DNA of 64,000 bases from Prevotella sp. (lineage in GTDB: Bacteria; Bacteroidota; Bacteroidia; Bacteroidales; Bacteroidaceae). Location of the stretch: positions 1-64,000 of the forward strand of contig JAFTGH010000012.1 in NCBI GenBank assembly GCA_017458005.1. Direction: 5' to 3'. Position numbers and translations under genes: made by a program. Of this stretch, positions 8,645-17,982 are shown one piece after another. Below the pieces are notes generated by a model. That model was not told the origin of the DNA. It saw nothing but the letters and a program-made list of their open reading frames with translations, and did no database searches. Within the stretch, counting starts at the first letter, position 1, and every line of letters begins with the position of its first letter.

Positions 8645-9667
8645 ATGGCTAAAATTGTAACCCTGGGCGAGATTATGCTCCGCCTTTCTCCAAACGGTAA
8701 CGACCGTTTCATTCAGAGTGAATCATTCCGTATCATCCCTGGTGGTGGTGAGGCTAATGTGGCTGTGTCTGTCGCCAACTACGGACACGAGGCTTATTTC
8801 GTGTCTAAACTTCCTAAGCATGAGATTGGTCAGATCGCTGTCAACGCTCTGCGTCGCTATGGCGTGAATACAGAGTTCATCGCCCGTGGCGGTGACCGTG
8901 TAGGACTCTACTATGCTGAGACAGGTGCCTCCATGCGTCCTTCCAAGGTGATTTACGACCGTGCCCATTCCTCTATCGCAGAGGCTGATGCTGCTGATTT
9001 TGACTTTGATAAGATCATGGAGGGTGCTCAGTGGTTCCACTGGTCTGGTATCACCCCAGCCATCAGTGACAAGGCTGCCGAGTTGACAAAACTTGCCTGT
9101 GAGGCTGCCAAGCGTCATGGCGTGACCGTATCCGTAGACCTGAACTTCCGTAAGAAGTTATGGACCTCAGAGAAGGCGATCTCTATCATGCGTCCTCTGA
9201 TGAAGTACGTTGATGTATGTATCGGCAATGAGGAAGACGCAGAACTCTGTCTTGGCTTCAAGCCCGATGCTGACGTAGAGGGTGGTGTGACCGACGCTTC
9301 TGGTTACGAGAAGATCTTCAAGCAGATGAAGGAGGAGTTTGGCTTCAAGTATGTGGTATCTACCCTGCGTGAGTCATTCAGTGCCACCTTCAATGGCTGG
9401 AAGGCTCTGATCTATGATGGTAAGGAGTTCTATCAGTCAAAGCGTTATGAGATCAATCCTATCATCGACCGTGTGGGTGGTGGTGACTCTTTCTCAGGTG
9501 GTCTGATCCATGGTCTGCTGACGAAGCCGACTCAGGGTGAGGCTCTGGAGTTCGCTGTTGCCGCTTCAGCCCTGAAGCACACCATCAATGGCGACTTCAA
9601 CTTAGTAGGTGTTGACGAGGTTGAGTCTCTCGCTGGCGGTAATGCCAATGGACGCGTACAGCGTTAA
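8645..9667 (+). CDS. kdgK: 2-keto-3-deoxygluconate kinase (PfkB family)
   Basis: A 340-residue ribokinase-fold sugar kinase that phosphorylates KDG to KDPG with ATP. Visible PfkB features are the N-terminal '[10 protein letters not shown]' and '[15 protein letters not shown]' and the C-terminal catalytic/ATP signature '[17 protein letters not shown]' with the base Asp. The '[20 protein letters not shown]' segment is characteristic of KDG kinases rather than fructokinases. It stands in front of eda (KDPG aldolase) and opposite uxaA, so the three encode consecutive steps from altronate to pyruvate plus glyceraldehyde-3-phosphate. An octamer tandem repeat begins on its stop codon. Confidence 0.92.
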   Translation: MAKIVTLGEIMLRLSPNGNDRFIQSESFRIIPGGGEANVAVSVANYGHEAYFVSKLPKHEIGQIAVNALRRYGVNTEFIARGGDRVGLYYAETGASMRPSKVIYDRAHSSIAEADAADFDFDKIMEGAQWFHWSGITPAISDKAAELTKLACEAAKRHGVTVSVDLNFRKKLWTSEKAISIMRPLMKYVDVCIGNEEDAELCLGFKPDADVEGGVTDASGYEKIFKQMKEEFGFKYVVSTLRESFSATFNGWKALIYDGKEFYQSKRYEINPIIDRVGGGDSFSGGLIHGLLTKPTQGEALEFAVAASALKHTINGDFNLVGVDEVESLAGGNANGRVQR

Positions 9668-9696
9668 TATCGTTATATCGCAATATCGTTATATCG
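9665..9696 (+). repeat. period-8 tandem repeat (NNATATCG x4) between kdgK and eda
   Basis: Four consecutive 8-bp units (TAATATCG, TTATATCG, CAATATCG, TTATATCG) begin at the kdgK stop codon and end 17 bases before the eda ATG. A near-identical set occurs at 17932-17963 and a degenerate one at 26246-26276. Confidence 0.85.
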
Positions 9697-9713
9697 CAAA
9701 AAATAATAGAATA

Positions 9714-10382
9714 ATGGCAAAGTTTGATAAGATAGCCGTACTGAAGAAAATCGGCGAGACGGGCATGGTTCCCGTATTCTATCACAAGGATTTAGAGACT
9801 TGTAAGAATGTCGTAAAGGCTTGTTATGAGGGTGGTGTTCGTGCCTTTGAGTTTACCAACCGTGGTGATTTCGCTCAGGAGATTTTCGGTGAGTTGGTAA
9901 AGTGGGCAGACAAAGAGTGTCCGGAACTTGCTCTGGGTATTGGCTCTATCGTCGACGCTCCCACAGCAGCCATGTACATCCAGTTGGGTGCCTGCTTCGT
10001 GGTAGGTCCACTGTTGAACCCTGACATCGCTCCCGTCTGCAACCGTCGCCTTGTTCCTTACTGCCCAGGCTGTATGACAGTCAGTGAGATCGGTAAGGCT
10101 CAGGAGTTGGGATGCGACCTGACAAAGGTATTCCCAGGTGATGTTGTAGGTCCTAACATGGTGAAGGGTCTGAAGGCTCCGATGCCTTGGTCGAAGATCA
10201 TGGTAACGGGTGGCGTGGCTCCAGAGGAGGAGAACCTCAAGGGCTGGTTCAAGGCTGGTGTCTACTGTGTGGGTATGGGTTCAAAACTCTTCCCCTCAGA
10301 CAAGGTAAAGGCTGGCGACTGGCAGTATGTAACCGACAAGTGCAAGGAGGCACTCGGTTATGTGGCTAAGGCTCGCGCTTAA
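9714..10382 (+). CDS. eda: KDPG / 4-hydroxy-2-oxoglutarate aldolase
   Basis: The 222-residue product is a class I aldolase of the KDPG/KHG family that splits KDPG to pyruvate and glyceraldehyde-3-phosphate. The Schiff-base lysine is in '[10 protein letters not shown]'; the phosphate-binding 'MVTGGV' and the '[18 protein letters not shown]' segment align with the usual PG-T-TE region. The start at 9714 (MAKFDK) is chosen because upstream in-frame codons lie in the kdgK tail and in the octamer repeat. Its last 23 bases overlap the start of the sensor-kinase gene, which could couple expression of that regulator to uronate catabolism. Confidence 0.92.
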   Translation: MAKFDKIAVLKKIGETGMVPVFYHKDLETCKNVVKACYEGGVRAFEFTNRGDFAQEIFGELVKWADKECPELALGIGSIVDAPTAAMYIQLGACFVVGPLLNPDIAPVCNRRLVPYCPGCMTVSEIGKAQELGCDLTKVFPGDVVGPNMVKGLKAPMPWSKIMVTGGVAPEEENLKGWFKAGVYCVGMGSKLFPSDKVKAGDWQYVTDKCKEALGYVAKARA

Positions 10383-13300
10383 TCTTGCGATAGTCTTTCT
10401 AATCTCAGCATGTTCACCGTCAGATAAGGCAGCGGTGGACATGCTGAATTCTCTTTCCTATGCCTATCACTATCGTCATATTGATTCTACTGCCTATTAT
10501 GCCCAGCAGGCTTTCGACTTGTCGGAGAACTATGCCGACGGAAGGGCGGAGGCACTCAACCATATGGCATTCGTCAGTATGGTGCGGATGGACTATGACC
10601 ATGCCGAGCAGCAACTGAGGGAAGCCATATCGTTGACTGACAACCAGATAGAACTTTTTGTGGCAGAGGTGCAGCAGATGCGTCTCTGTCAGCGTCGTTC
10701 CCGTAATCGGGAGTTCTACGAGCATCGAGAGCGTGCCATTGAGTGCAGGAAACGAATCAATGAGGAGCGTGCTGCGTTATCGGAGCGTATGCTGCTTCGT
10801 CTCATCTATGCGGAGAGTGAGTATGCCATCGTCAATTCCACCTATTATTATTATGTCGGACTTGAGCGGCAGTCCATCCAGGCTTTGATGGAGGTCAATC
10901 CCGATGAGTTGCGACGTGACACGGCGCAGTACCTGAATTATCTGTATAACGTAGGGGCTGGCGGTATCATCACAGAGGGCACCGATGATGAGGTCTATCA
11001 AGAGGAGGTGGAGTACTTGAACCGTTGTCTGACCATCTCCCAACGATATTCATATCCCTATTTCGAGGCGAATGCCAAAGAGGCTCTTGCTGACCATTTG
11101 GGTGACGTGCCACTTGCCGAGGAGGCTTTGGAGGGCTTTAAGGAGTATGGCGATGTCTATCAGATCGCGGGTGCCTATCGTACACTTGCCTCCTGCTACC
11201 ATGCCATGGGGGAAGACCGTCGTGCCTTGGAGTATCTGCAGGATGCCTTGTCGGATCAGCGCATCAATCAAGCCCCTGACTTGGTGGCGAGCATTCGGGA
11301 GCAGATGAGTGTTGCCTATTCTGCGGTGGACGACAAGCAGAACAGCGACCTGAACCGTAACATCTATATCGACCTGCAAGAGCAGACTCGTCAGGACCGT
11401 GAACTGGAGGCGCGTGCCGCCATGTATGAGCAGTCGACGACACAACTGAACTGGATGATGATAGCGGTGATGATCGCCATCCTTCTCTTGGTGTGTCTCT
11501 TGTGGCTTTTCAATCGGATGCATAAGCGGGAGAAACAGAGCAGTAAACTGGACGATCTGCTGGAGCAGAAGAGCGAGGAAATCAGTGAGGCACGTCTGCG
11601 GGTGGAGAAAAACGAACGCCGCCATCTGGAGCAGCGTGCGAAAGTGTCGATGGTGGTAGGTATCACTCCACTGATCGACCGTATCATTCACGAGGTCAAG
11701 CACCTGGATGCCACTGGAACGACAGAGCGGCAGGAACGCTTGAACTATATCCGTGAACTGACAGACCAGATTAACCAGCAGAACGATATCCTGACACACT
11801 GGATACAATTACGGCAAGGTGAGTTGAGCCTTCATATCGAGAGTTTCCCCGTGCAACCCTTGTTTGAGATTATTGCCCGTCGCAAGACGGAGTTCAACAT
11901 GAAGGGTATCACGCTGGAGGTGCGACCCACGGAGGCTGTCGTAAAGGCGGATCGGGTACTGACCCTCTTTATGTTGAATACCCTTGCCGACAATGCGAGG
12001 AAGTTTACGGAACAAGGAGGAGAGGTGCGTATTGCCGCTAGTGAGTCGGCTGACTATGTGGAACTCTCCGTAGAGGACACAGGAAAGGGGATGGGGCAGG
12101 AGGAACTCTCCCAGGTGTTCAGCCATCAGGTGAAGGGAGGTCATGGCTTTGGACTGATGAACTGTAAGGGTATTATCGAGAAATACCGCAAGATCAGTCA
12201 GATATTCCAAGTATGCCAACTCTCCGCAGAGAGCGAGGAGGGGAAAGGTAGCCGTTTCTTCTTCCGTTTACCGAAGGGAGTGGCTCGGCTCTTGGCTTTA
12301 GGCTTTTGGCTGTTAGGTGTTGGCTCCCTGTCCGCTAATAGCCAACCGCCAATCGCCAATATTGACCGTGCCCATATCTTTGCCGACTCCGCCTATTTCT
12401 CCAATATTAACGGCACCTATGCCCGTACCTTGGAGTTTGCGGACTCCTGTCGCCATTATCTCAATGCGCATTACCAGACACAGCATCCAAAGGGAAACCT
12501 GCTGATGCACCGCATAGGCAACGCCGCCCTGATGGCACCAGAGATACAGTGGTTGCACGACAGTGTTGCCACCAACTATCAGATTATTCTCGACATCCGA
12601 AACGAGAGTGCCGTGGCGGCACTCGCTCTCCATGAGTGGGAACTCTACCATTATAATAATAAGGTGTACACCCAACTCTTCAAGGAACTCTCTGCCGACA
12701 ACACCCTTGCCGACTATTGCAGGATGATGCAGCAGTCGCAGACCAACAAGCGCATTGCCGTCATCCTGTTGATACTGATCCTCCTGTTGATCATCCCAGC
12801 CTATTATGTGCTTTACTACCGTCATCGTCTTTACAACCGTTTCCGCAAGGAGCGCATGCAGCAGTCTAATCTGGAGATGGCGGAGGACGAGTTGCGTAGG
12901 GTAGAGTTGGAGGATAGCAACCTGCATGTCTCGAATGCGGTGTTGGACAACTGTCTCTCCACCCTGAAGCACGAGACGATGTATTATCCCAGTCGCATCC
13001 GACAACTGGCGGATAAAGGCGATACCCAGTCGATGCTGGAGGTCGCCGCCTATTATCGGGAACTCTATGGACTGCTTAGCGAGCAGGCTATCCGACAGGT
13101 GGACCGTGTGAAACTCCATATCAAGAGGGTGGAGTGCTACGGACATGCCGTCTTAGGCGACGAGGAGATGCTGCGCTATCTTTTTGAACTGCTCAAGGGG
13201 GAGGTCACGACAGAGGTGAAGGACCAGCAGTATCTGCTATATACCGTTCGACGTGATGACCTGAGGATGGATGAGGAGCAGGCTGCCAATCTCTTTACCC

Positions 13301-13452
13301 CACAGTCGGACACCATTCCCTATCTGCTCTGTCGACAGATCGTTCGTGACCACGGCGAGGCGACCAACCGTCGTGGCTGTGGCATCTGGGCGGAAGTGGC
13401 AGACAATATCACATGGATTAAAATAACACTACCAAGATATGGAAAACTTTAA
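10360..13452 (+). CDS. lipoprotein-anchored TPR sensor histidine kinase with a second, DUF5112/DUF5113-like half
   Basis: This 1030-residue protein starts with a lipoprotein signal ([18 protein letters not shown], Cys18). Residues ~25-350 are helical TPR-like repeats, ~363-384 a membrane helix, then a coiled coil and a kinase core: H-box 'IIHEVKHLD' (~444), N-box '[10 protein letters not shown]' (~539), G1 'VEDTGKGMG' (~570), G2 'GGHGFGLMN' (~593). From ~641 a second hydrophobic segment like a signal peptide begins a further extracytoplasmic domain, a second membrane helix (~797-818) and a histidine-containing segment '[12 protein letters not shown]' without recognisable ATP-binding boxes. 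I believe this half matches DUF5112/DUF5113 of Bacteroidetes kinases. It overlaps the response regulator gene by 14 bases. Confidence 0.75.
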   Translation: MWLRLALNLAIVFLISACSPSDKAAVDMLNSLSYAYHYRHIDSTAYYAQQAFDLSENYADGRAEALNHMAFVSMVRMDYDHAEQQLREAISLTDNQIELFVAEVQQMRLCQRRSRNREFYEHRERAIECRKRINEERAALSERMLLRLIYAESEYAIVNSTYYYYVGLERQSIQALMEVNPDELRRDTAQYLNYLYNVGAGGIITEGTDDEVYQEEVEYLNRCLTISQRYSYPYFEANAKEALADHLGDVPLAEEALEGFKEYGDVYQIAGAYRTLASCYHAMGEDRRALEYLQDALSDQRINQAPDLVASIREQMSVAYSAVDDKQNSDLNRNIYIDLQEQTRQDRELEARAAMYEQSTTQLNWMMIAVMIAILLLVCLLWLFNRMHKREKQSSKLDDLLEQKSEEISEARLRVEKNERRHLEQRAKVSMVVGITPLIDRIIHEVKHLDATGTTERQERLNYIRELTDQINQQNDILTHWIQLRQGELSLHIESFPVQPLFEIIARRKTEFNMKGITLEVRPTEAVVKADRVLTLFMLNTLADNARKFTEQGGEVRIAASESADYVELSVEDTGKGMGQEELSQVFSHQVKGGHGFGLMNCKGIIEKYRKISQIFQVCQLSAESEEGKGSRFFFRLPKGVARLLALGFWLLGVGSLSANSQPPIANIDRAHIFADSAYFSNINGTYARTLEFADSCRHYLNAHYQTQHPKGNLLMHRIGNAALMAPEIQWLHDSVATNYQIILDIRNESAVAALALHEWELYHYNNKVYTQLFKELSADNTLADYCRMMQQSQTNKRIAVILLILILLLIIPAYYVLYYRHRLYNRFRKERMQQSNLEMAEDELRRVELEDSNLHVSNAVLDNCLSTLKHETMYYPSRIRQLADKGDTQSMLEVAAYYRELYGLLSEQAIRQVDRVKLHIKRVECYGHAVLGDEEMLRYLFELLKGEVTTEVKDQQYLLYTVRRDDLRMDEEQAANLFTPQSDTIPYLLCRQIVRDHGEATNRRGCGIWAEVADNITWIKITLPRYGKL

Positions 13453-14155
13453 GTTGATTATCGTAGAGGACGTGCCCCTTGAGTTGAAAGGCACAGAGGG
13501 TATCGTCCGTCATGAGATTCCTGAGGCGGAGGTGATAGGCACAGCCTCTAACGAGATTGAATACTGGAAACTGATCAAGCAGCAACAGCCAGACCTGGTG
13601 TTGCTCGACCTCGGACTGGGAGGCTCTACCACTATCGGCGTGGAGATTTGCCGTCATACCAAAGAGCAGTATCCACAGGTGAAGGTGCTTATCTTCACGG
13701 GTGAGATATTGAATGAGAAATTGTGGGTCGATGTGCTGGATGCTGGTGCCGATGGCATCATCCTCAAGAGCGGTGAACTGCTGACCCGTGCTGATGTCCG
13801 TGCCGTGATGGAGGGTAAGCAGTTGGTGTTCAACGAGCCTATCCTGCAGAAGATTGTGGAGCGTTTCAAGCATGCCGTGTCCTCCCAGTTGGCTCGACAG
13901 GAAGCCTTGATCAATTATGAGATTGACGAGTATGACGAGCGTTTCCTCCGTCACCTCGCTCTGGGCTATACCAAGGAGCAAATCACCAATCTGCGTGGCA
14001 TGCCCTTTGGCGTGAAGAGCCTGGAGAAGCGACAGAACGAACTGGTGCGTAAGTTGTTCCCTGGTGGCGAGAGTGTCAACGCCACCCGTCTGGTGGTACG
14101 TGCCCTTGAACTTCGTATCCTCGACATTGACAACTTAGAGCCTGATACCGATTAA
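13439..14155 (+). CDS. response regulator transcription factor
   Basis: The 238-residue protein has an N-terminal receiver domain: acidic pair in 'IIVEDVPLE', phospho-acceptor Asp in 'DLVLLDLGLGG', Thr in 'LIFTGE' and Lys in 'GIILKSGE'. The C-terminal ~100 residues ('YDERFLRHLALGYTKEQITNL' then 'KSLEKRQNELVRKLFPGG') look like a LuxR/NarL-like helix-turn-helix; Bacteroidetes members are annotated DUF5932. Start overlaps the end of the sensor-kinase gene, so the two form a two-component system, presumably regulating envelope or carbohydrate functions. Target genes cannot be read from the window. Confidence 0.85.
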   Translation: MENFKLIIVEDVPLELKGTEGIVRHEIPEAEVIGTASNEIEYWKLIKQQQPDLVLLDLGLGGSTTIGVEICRHTKEQYPQVKVLIFTGEILNEKLWVDVLDAGADGIILKSGELLTRADVRAVMEGKQLVFNEPILQKIVERFKHAVSSQLARQEALINYEIDEYDERFLRHLALGYTKEQITNLRGMPFGVKSLEKRQNELVRKLFPGGESVNATRLVVRALELRILDIDNLEPDTD

Positions 14156-14166
14156 ACCTGTTGCTG

Positions 14167-14754
14167 ATGAAACGAGTCTGGTCCTATATCGCACTGGTGC
14201 TTGCCCTTGCCGAGGTCGTACTGATATTCTTGTCATGGCTGTTGAGTGCCGCCCTGCCGAACAGTGGGGTGCGCTCGATGTTGTCAGGTGAGGGGCTCCG
14301 TTGGTTCATGGGGCATTTCGGAGATATATTGGCAACCCCCTTGTTGTCGTGGCTCTTGCTGATGGTCATCGCTGTGGGATGCCTGATGCGGTCGGGTGTC
14401 TTCTCACGCAGTACACCATCGTCATACCGTGAGCGTCGTGCCTTGTTGATGGGGGGTGGTGTGCTCTGCCTCTGCGTGGCGGTACTCCTGTTGCTGACGA
14501 TGATGCCTCATGCCGCTCTGCTCAGTGCGACAGGTAGTCTGTTTCCTTCTCCATTCTCGTATAGTCTGATACCCTTTGCCTCCTATGCCATCTGCGCTTT
14601 CAGTATCGTCTATGGCGTGGTGGCTGGCACCTACCAGTCGTTGACGGATGTCTACGACTCATTATTATATGGTATCCGTCAGGCGGCTCCGCTCTTTTTC
14701 TTCTATATCTTGTTAATTCAATTTTATGAGTCGTTGATCTTCGTTTTCCACTAA
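14167..14754 (+). CDS. short membrane protein resembling the N-terminus of AbgT transporters
   Basis: A 195-residue integral membrane protein with about five hydrophobic segments. The stretch 'ISWLLS..GVRSMLSGEGLRWF'-like, here 'SGVRSMLSGEGLRWFMGHF', closely recalls the AbgT (aminobenzoyl-glutamate transporter) N-terminal region 'VRSLLSPEGIRW', but the protein ends after less than half the usual ~500 residues and the later transporter motifs are absent. It may be a shortened paralogue with its own role rather than decay, since the frame is intact and the reading starts 11 bases after the response regulator stop. ATG 14167 is preferred to the TTG at 14161. Confidence 0.6.
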   Translation: MKRVWSYIALVLALAEVVLIFLSWLLSAALPNSGVRSMLSGEGLRWFMGHFGDILATPLLSWLLLMVIAVGCLMRSGVFSRSTPSSYRERRALLMGGGVLCLCVAVLLLLTMMPHAALLSATGSLFPSPFSYSLIPFASYAICAFSIVYGVVAGTYQSLTDVYDSLLYGIRQAAPLFFFYILLIQFYESLIFVFH

Positions 14755-14772
14755 AACACTAACTTTTAGGTA

Positions 14773-14803
14773 TTGCGTCCCCTTATTTTTCTGTCTACCT
14801 TTG
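14773..14803 (+). promoter_or_regulatory. flavodoxin promoter
   Basis: TTG at 14773-14775 and TACCTTTG at 14796-14803, spaced 20 bp; transcript leader about 30 bases before fldA. Confidence 0.7.
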
Positions 14804-14839
14804 CAAACGGAAAATTAACCATCAAAGATAAATAGAAAA

Positions 14840-15334
14840 ATGAGTAAGACAATTGTAGTATTTGGTTCATCCACTGGCACCTGCGAGTCTATCGCGGAGA
14901 AGATTGCCACTAAGTTAGGTGTAGAGTCGCTGAATGTTCAGGATCTCACGTCAGATGTCGTTGCCGCCAACGATAACCTGATTCTTGGTACCTCCACATG
15001 GGGTGCAGGAGAGATGCAGGACGACTGGTACGACGGTGTGAAGGTATTGCAGGGAGCCGACCTGAAAGGCAAGACCATTGCCTTTTTCGGTTGTGGTGAT
15101 GCCGAGTCGTATGGCGACACCTTCGTAGGTGGCATCGGTGAACTATATAATGCCATCAAGGACAGTGGTGCCAAGTTCATCGGTTCCGTGTCTACTGACG
15201 GCTATACCTTTAGTGATTCAGATGCTGTCGTCGACGGCAAGTTCATCGGACTGCCTCTGGATGATGTGAATGAGGACGACAAGACCGATGGTCGTATCGA
15301 CGCATGGGTTGCCGCCATATCTCCTAATCTTTAA
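14840..15334 (+). CDS. fldA: flavodoxin
   Basis: A 164-residue long-chain flavodoxin, an FMN-carrying low-potential electron carrier in the cytosol. The phosphate loop is '[12 protein letters not shown]', with FMN ring contacts expected around '[16 protein letters not shown]' and '[16 protein letters not shown]'. The length and the inserted loop in the C-terminal third fit long-chain flavodoxins. It has its own promoter and is followed at 13 bp by a DUF2023 gene, a pairing that recurs in Bacteroidales. No iron-responsive site was recognised. Confidence 0.95.
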   Translation: MSKTIVVFGSSTGTCESIAEKIATKLGVESLNVQDLTSDVVAANDNLILGTSTWGAGEMQDDWYDGVKVLQGADLKGKTIAFFGCGDAESYGDTFVGGIGELYNAIKDSGAKFIGSVSTDGYTFSDSDAVVDGKFIGLPLDDVNEDDKTDGRIDAWVAAISPNL

Positions 15335-15347
15335 TCAACCATTGACT

Positions 15348-15713
15348 ATGACTCAGACGGAACAAATGCCCATCGACCTCAAGGTCCTGATGAACCACAT
15401 CTATGAGTATAAGAAAGGGGTGCGTCAGATGATACTCTTCACCATGAACAAGCGATACGAGCAGTTTGCCACGCAACGGCTGGAGCGACAGAACATCCCG
15501 TATGTGCTACAGCCGGCAGGCAAGAACACGCTTAATCTCTATTTCGGAAAGAAGGAGTGTCTGGAGGCTATCCGTCTGATCGTGACTCGACCTCTCAACG
15601 AGTTGACACCAGAGGAAGACTTTATTCTCGGAGCGATGCTGGGATATGACATCTGTGCTCAGTGTGAGCGTTTCTGCGAGCGCAAGTGTCGTACCTGTCA
15701 GTCCGTTCAGTAG
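15348..15713 (+). CDS. DUF2023-family protein, flavodoxin partner
   Basis: A 121-residue cytosolic protein. The core '[20 protein letters not shown]' and '[17 protein letters not shown]' match what I recall of DUF2023 (small helical proteins encoded next to flavodoxin). The C-terminus carries a cysteine cluster, [16 protein letters not shown], with C-x2-C-x3-C-x3-C-x2-C spacing, which could bind a metal or Fe-S centre. I start it at ATG 15348 because the upstream frame runs inside fldA. The pairing suggests a role with reduced flavodoxin; biochemical function is unknown. Confidence 0.7.
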   Translation: MTQTEQMPIDLKVLMNHIYEYKKGVRQMILFTMNKRYEQFATQRLERQNIPYVLQPAGKNTLNLYFGKKECLEAIRLIVTRPLNELTPEEDFILGAMLGYDICAQCERFCERKCRTCQSVQ

Positions 15714-15766
15714 AGTTCCACTTTCAATAAGGTTTAGATCATAAAGTATTTGTTTAGTTTAGTGTG

Positions 15767-15798
15767 AGACAGGACATGCCGTGAGGTATGTCCTGTCT
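15767..15798. terminator. bidirectional terminator between DUF2023 gene and lipoprotein gene
   Basis: A 14-bp stem with one mismatch (15767-15780 with 15785-15798, loop GTGA), flanked by T-rich DNA, lies between two convergent transcription units. Confidence 0.8.
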
Positions 15799-15801
15799 TA
15801 T

Positions 15802-16173
15802 TTAGTTCTCCTTAAAGGCAACGACGCGGGTGAGGTCCATATCCAGGTAATAGGTGTCGCTGTACTCCTGGTCGTCAAGTTCATAGCGCACTCGTGTGAC
15901 GATGAGTTTCTTGAAAGGCTCATCAGGGGCGTATCTGATAGTGCCTTGATAGCGAGTGCCCTGTTTTGCCAACTGGCGCAGGCTGACAATGGCGGAGTCT
16001 GTCATGGCATGAGTAGAGTCGATGTCCGTAAAATGAAGGGACGACGGCTCCAGTCCTTCCCGCATGTTCTGCTCCATAAACTGCTCTACCAGTTCCTCTG
16101 CCTCCGCCTGCGGTCCACACGAGGTGAACAGCAGGAGAGACATACCTATTATAATATATAATGTGTTCCTCAT
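15802..16173 (-). CDS. lipoprotein, 123 aa
   Basis: The N-terminus MRNTLYIIIGMSLLLFTSC is a lipoprotein signal with lipobox LFTSC. The mature region of about 100 residues has no family I recognise; it is mixed alpha/beta with a predicted strand-rich C-terminal half ending 'YYLDMDLTRVVAFKEN'. Its start overlaps the pepD stop by 4 bases, so it is the second gene of the pepD transcript and ends at a bidirectional hairpin. An envelope protein of unknown role. Confidence 0.75.
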   Translation of the reverse strand: MRNTLYIIIGMSLLLFTSCGPQAEAEELVEQFMEQNMREGLEPSSLHFTDIDSTHAMTDSAIVSLRQLAKQGTRYQGTIRYAPDEPFKKLIVTRVRYELDDQEYSDTYYLDMDLTRVVAFKEN

Positions 16174-17630
16174 TTCTGTGGGATATTCTTTAGGACATCA
16201 AGCAAGTGGTCCCATACCATCTGAACGGTGGGAATCAGCAGGCGCTCGTCAGGAGTATGCACGTCACGGAGTGTCGGTCCGAAACTGACCATGTCGAGGT
16301 TGGGGTAGCGTTCAGAGAACAGTCCGCACTCCAGTCCCGCATGGATGCCGCGTACTACAGGCTCCTTGCCGAACAGTTTGACATAAGAGTCCTTGACGAT
16401 TCTCTGCAGGTCGCTGTTGGAGCGCATCTTCCAGGCGGGGTAGCCATCGCTATGCCTTACCTCTGCACCAGCCAGTTGGAAGCAGGCACCAATGGTGTCA
16501 CACATATTGTCGAGGTTGCTCATGACGTTAGAGCGTTGTGATGAGACGATTGTGATCGCGTTCTCCTTCGTCTCGATGCTGGCGATATTACTGGAGGTCT
16601 CCACCATCCCGTTAAGGGCAGGATCCTGACAGATGGCGTAGATGCCGTTGTCGACAGCCTGAAGGGCAAAGACGAAGTTCTTCGCCACAGCAGCCTCGAT
16701 GACGGGCTCTGCCTCTGTGCTCTCCATCGTCCACACCATATTGGTGTCGGTCACATGGAACTCCTCCTCCACATCGCTGGCGAAGATATTCCAGTCGGCT
16801 TTGATATTCTCCTTGACAGCATTGGGGACGGCAATGACAAACTGACCGTCACGAGGGATGGCGTTGTGCATCTTACCAGAGTTGAACTGTGCGAGACGGA
16901 TACCCTCGTACTTCTTCATCTCTGCAAAGAGGAAGCGACCAAGCAGTTTGATGGCATTGGCGCGTTTCTTGTTGATGTCGTCGCCGGAGTGTCCTCCTGT
17001 GAGTCCCTTGAGTTGGGCACGCATGAAGAAAGAGCCGGCAGGAGCCTCCTCACGCTGGAAAGAGAAAACGGCTGTGGTGTTACGACCTCCTGCGCACGAC
17101 ACGAAAATCTCACCCTCGTCCTCGGAATCGAGGTTGATGAGATAGTCGCCAGTCATGAAACCAGCCTTCATGCCCTCAGCCCCTGTCAGTCCAGTCTCCT
17201 CGTCACGGGTGAAGACACACTCGATAGGACCATGTGCCACGTCATCACTGTCTAGCAGCGCGAGTTCCATGGCACAGCCGATACCGTCGTCAGCACCAAG
17301 GGTAGTTCCCTTGGCACGCATCCATTCCCCGTCGATATAGGTCTGGATTGCGTCATGGTCGAAGTCAAAGTCCACATCGACGAGTTTGTCGCAAACCATG
17401 TCCATGTGACTCTGTAGGATGACTGTCTTACGGTTCTCGTAACCAGGGGTGGCTCCCTTGCGGATGATGACATTGCCTGTCTCGTCGACTTTCGTCTCCA
17501 GTCCATGGCTCTCACCCCAGTTTCTCAGATACTCAATCATCTTCTCCTCACGCTTCGAAGGGCGTGGAATTTCGTTAATCTTCGCGAATTGTTCGAAGAC
17601 AGCGATAGGTTTTAACTCTCTTTTACTCAT
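16170..17630 (-). CDS. pepD: aminoacyl-histidine dipeptidase (M20 family)
   Basis: The 486-residue product is a PepD-type cytosolic zinc dipeptidase that hydrolyses Xaa-His and other dipeptides. Metal and catalytic residues are visible in order: 'QSHMDMVCDK' (His and Asp), 'LGADDGIGCAMELALL' (bridging Asp), 'FTRDEETGLTGA' (catalytic and metal Glu), 'NLDSEDEGE' (Asp) and 'GIHAGLECGLF' (His/Glu) near the C-terminus. Length matches the family. No signal peptide. It is co-transcribed with the downstream lipoprotein gene through a 4-base overlap. Confidence 0.92.
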   Translation of the reverse strand: MSKRELKPIAVFEQFAKINEIPRPSKREEKMIEYLRNWGESHGLETKVDETGNVIIRKGATPGYENRKTVILQSHMDMVCDKLVDVDFDFDHDAIQTYIDGEWMRAKGTTLGADDGIGCAMELALLDSDDVAHGPIECVFTRDEETGLTGAEGMKAGFMTGDYLINLDSEDEGEIFVSCAGGRNTTAVFSFQREEAPAGSFFMRAQLKGLTGGHSGDDINKKRANAIKLLGRFLFAEMKKYEGIRLAQFNSGKMHNAIPRDGQFVIAVPNAVKENIKADWNIFASDVEEEFHVTDTNMVWTMESTEAEPVIEAAVAKNFVFALQAVDNGIYAICQDPALNGMVETSSNIASIETKENAITIVSSQRSNVMSNLDNMCDTIGACFQLAGAEVRHSDGYPAWKMRSNSDLQRIVKDSYVKLFGKEPVVRGIHAGLECGLFSERYPNLDMVSFGPTLRDVHTPDERLLIPTVQMVWDHLLDVLKNIPQK

Positions 17631-17670
17631 TATTAATGTTTATTTTATCGGTTTTCTAAATTTTATTGTT

Positions 17671-17678
17671 TACCTTTG
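17671..17678 (+). promoter_or_regulatory. -7 element (TACCTTTG) before the small membrane protein gene
   Basis: TACCTTTG lies 32 bases upstream of ATG 17711; probable promoter for the 17711-19928 gene group. Confidence 0.6.
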
Positions 17679-17710
17679 CAGACGATTTGTAAGTGCAAAA
17701 TTAATCATTT

Positions 17711-17920
17711 ATGGTGAGAATCCTGCTAATAAGCACGTTAATAATTGCTATTGGGATGGCTTTTTTCTTGATAAAAGTCCTTTCCAGCAAGAACGGAACC
17801 TTCTCGTCGCAGCATATCCACGACAGTGAGGCGATGAGGGAACGGGGCATCCACTGCGTGATGGACCAAGACCGTGAGATGCGGCGCAAGAGCAGGTTTG
17901 CCGTGAAAGAAAAGTCATGA
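17711..17920 (+). CDS. small single-pass membrane protein, 69 aa
   Basis: One N-terminal membrane helix (residues ~3-24) is followed by a short soluble part containing 'HIHDSEAMRERGIHCVMDQDRE'-type sequence. I recall similar small Bacteroidetes proteins sharing 'N/S-x-x-MRxRGIxCVxxQDR', so it is a conserved but unnamed family. It has its own -7 box and precedes the Skp-like lipoprotein gene by 62 bp that contain an octamer repeat. Function unknown. Confidence 0.65.
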   Translation: MVRILLISTLIIAIGMAFFLIKVLSSKNGTFSSQHIHDSEAMRERGIHCVMDQDREMRRKSRFAVKEKS

Positions 17921-17931
17921 CTCGCCCTCTC

Positions 17932-17963
17932 GAATATCGAAATATCGTTATATCGCAATATCG
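17932..17963 (+). repeat. period-8 tandem repeat (NNATATCG x4) before the Skp-like gene
   Basis: Units GAATATCG, AAATATCG, TTATATCG, CAATATCG run without gaps and end 19 bases before ATG 17983. The last two units plus flanks repeat the kdgK-eda spacer. Confidence 0.85.
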
Positions 17964-17982
17964 AATCAATAAAATAAAAGAA

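Noticed and set aside
16170-17255. Several plus-strand frames over the dipeptidase gene
   Set aside because: They are short shadows of pepD, overlap one another in different frames and show no recognisable domain.
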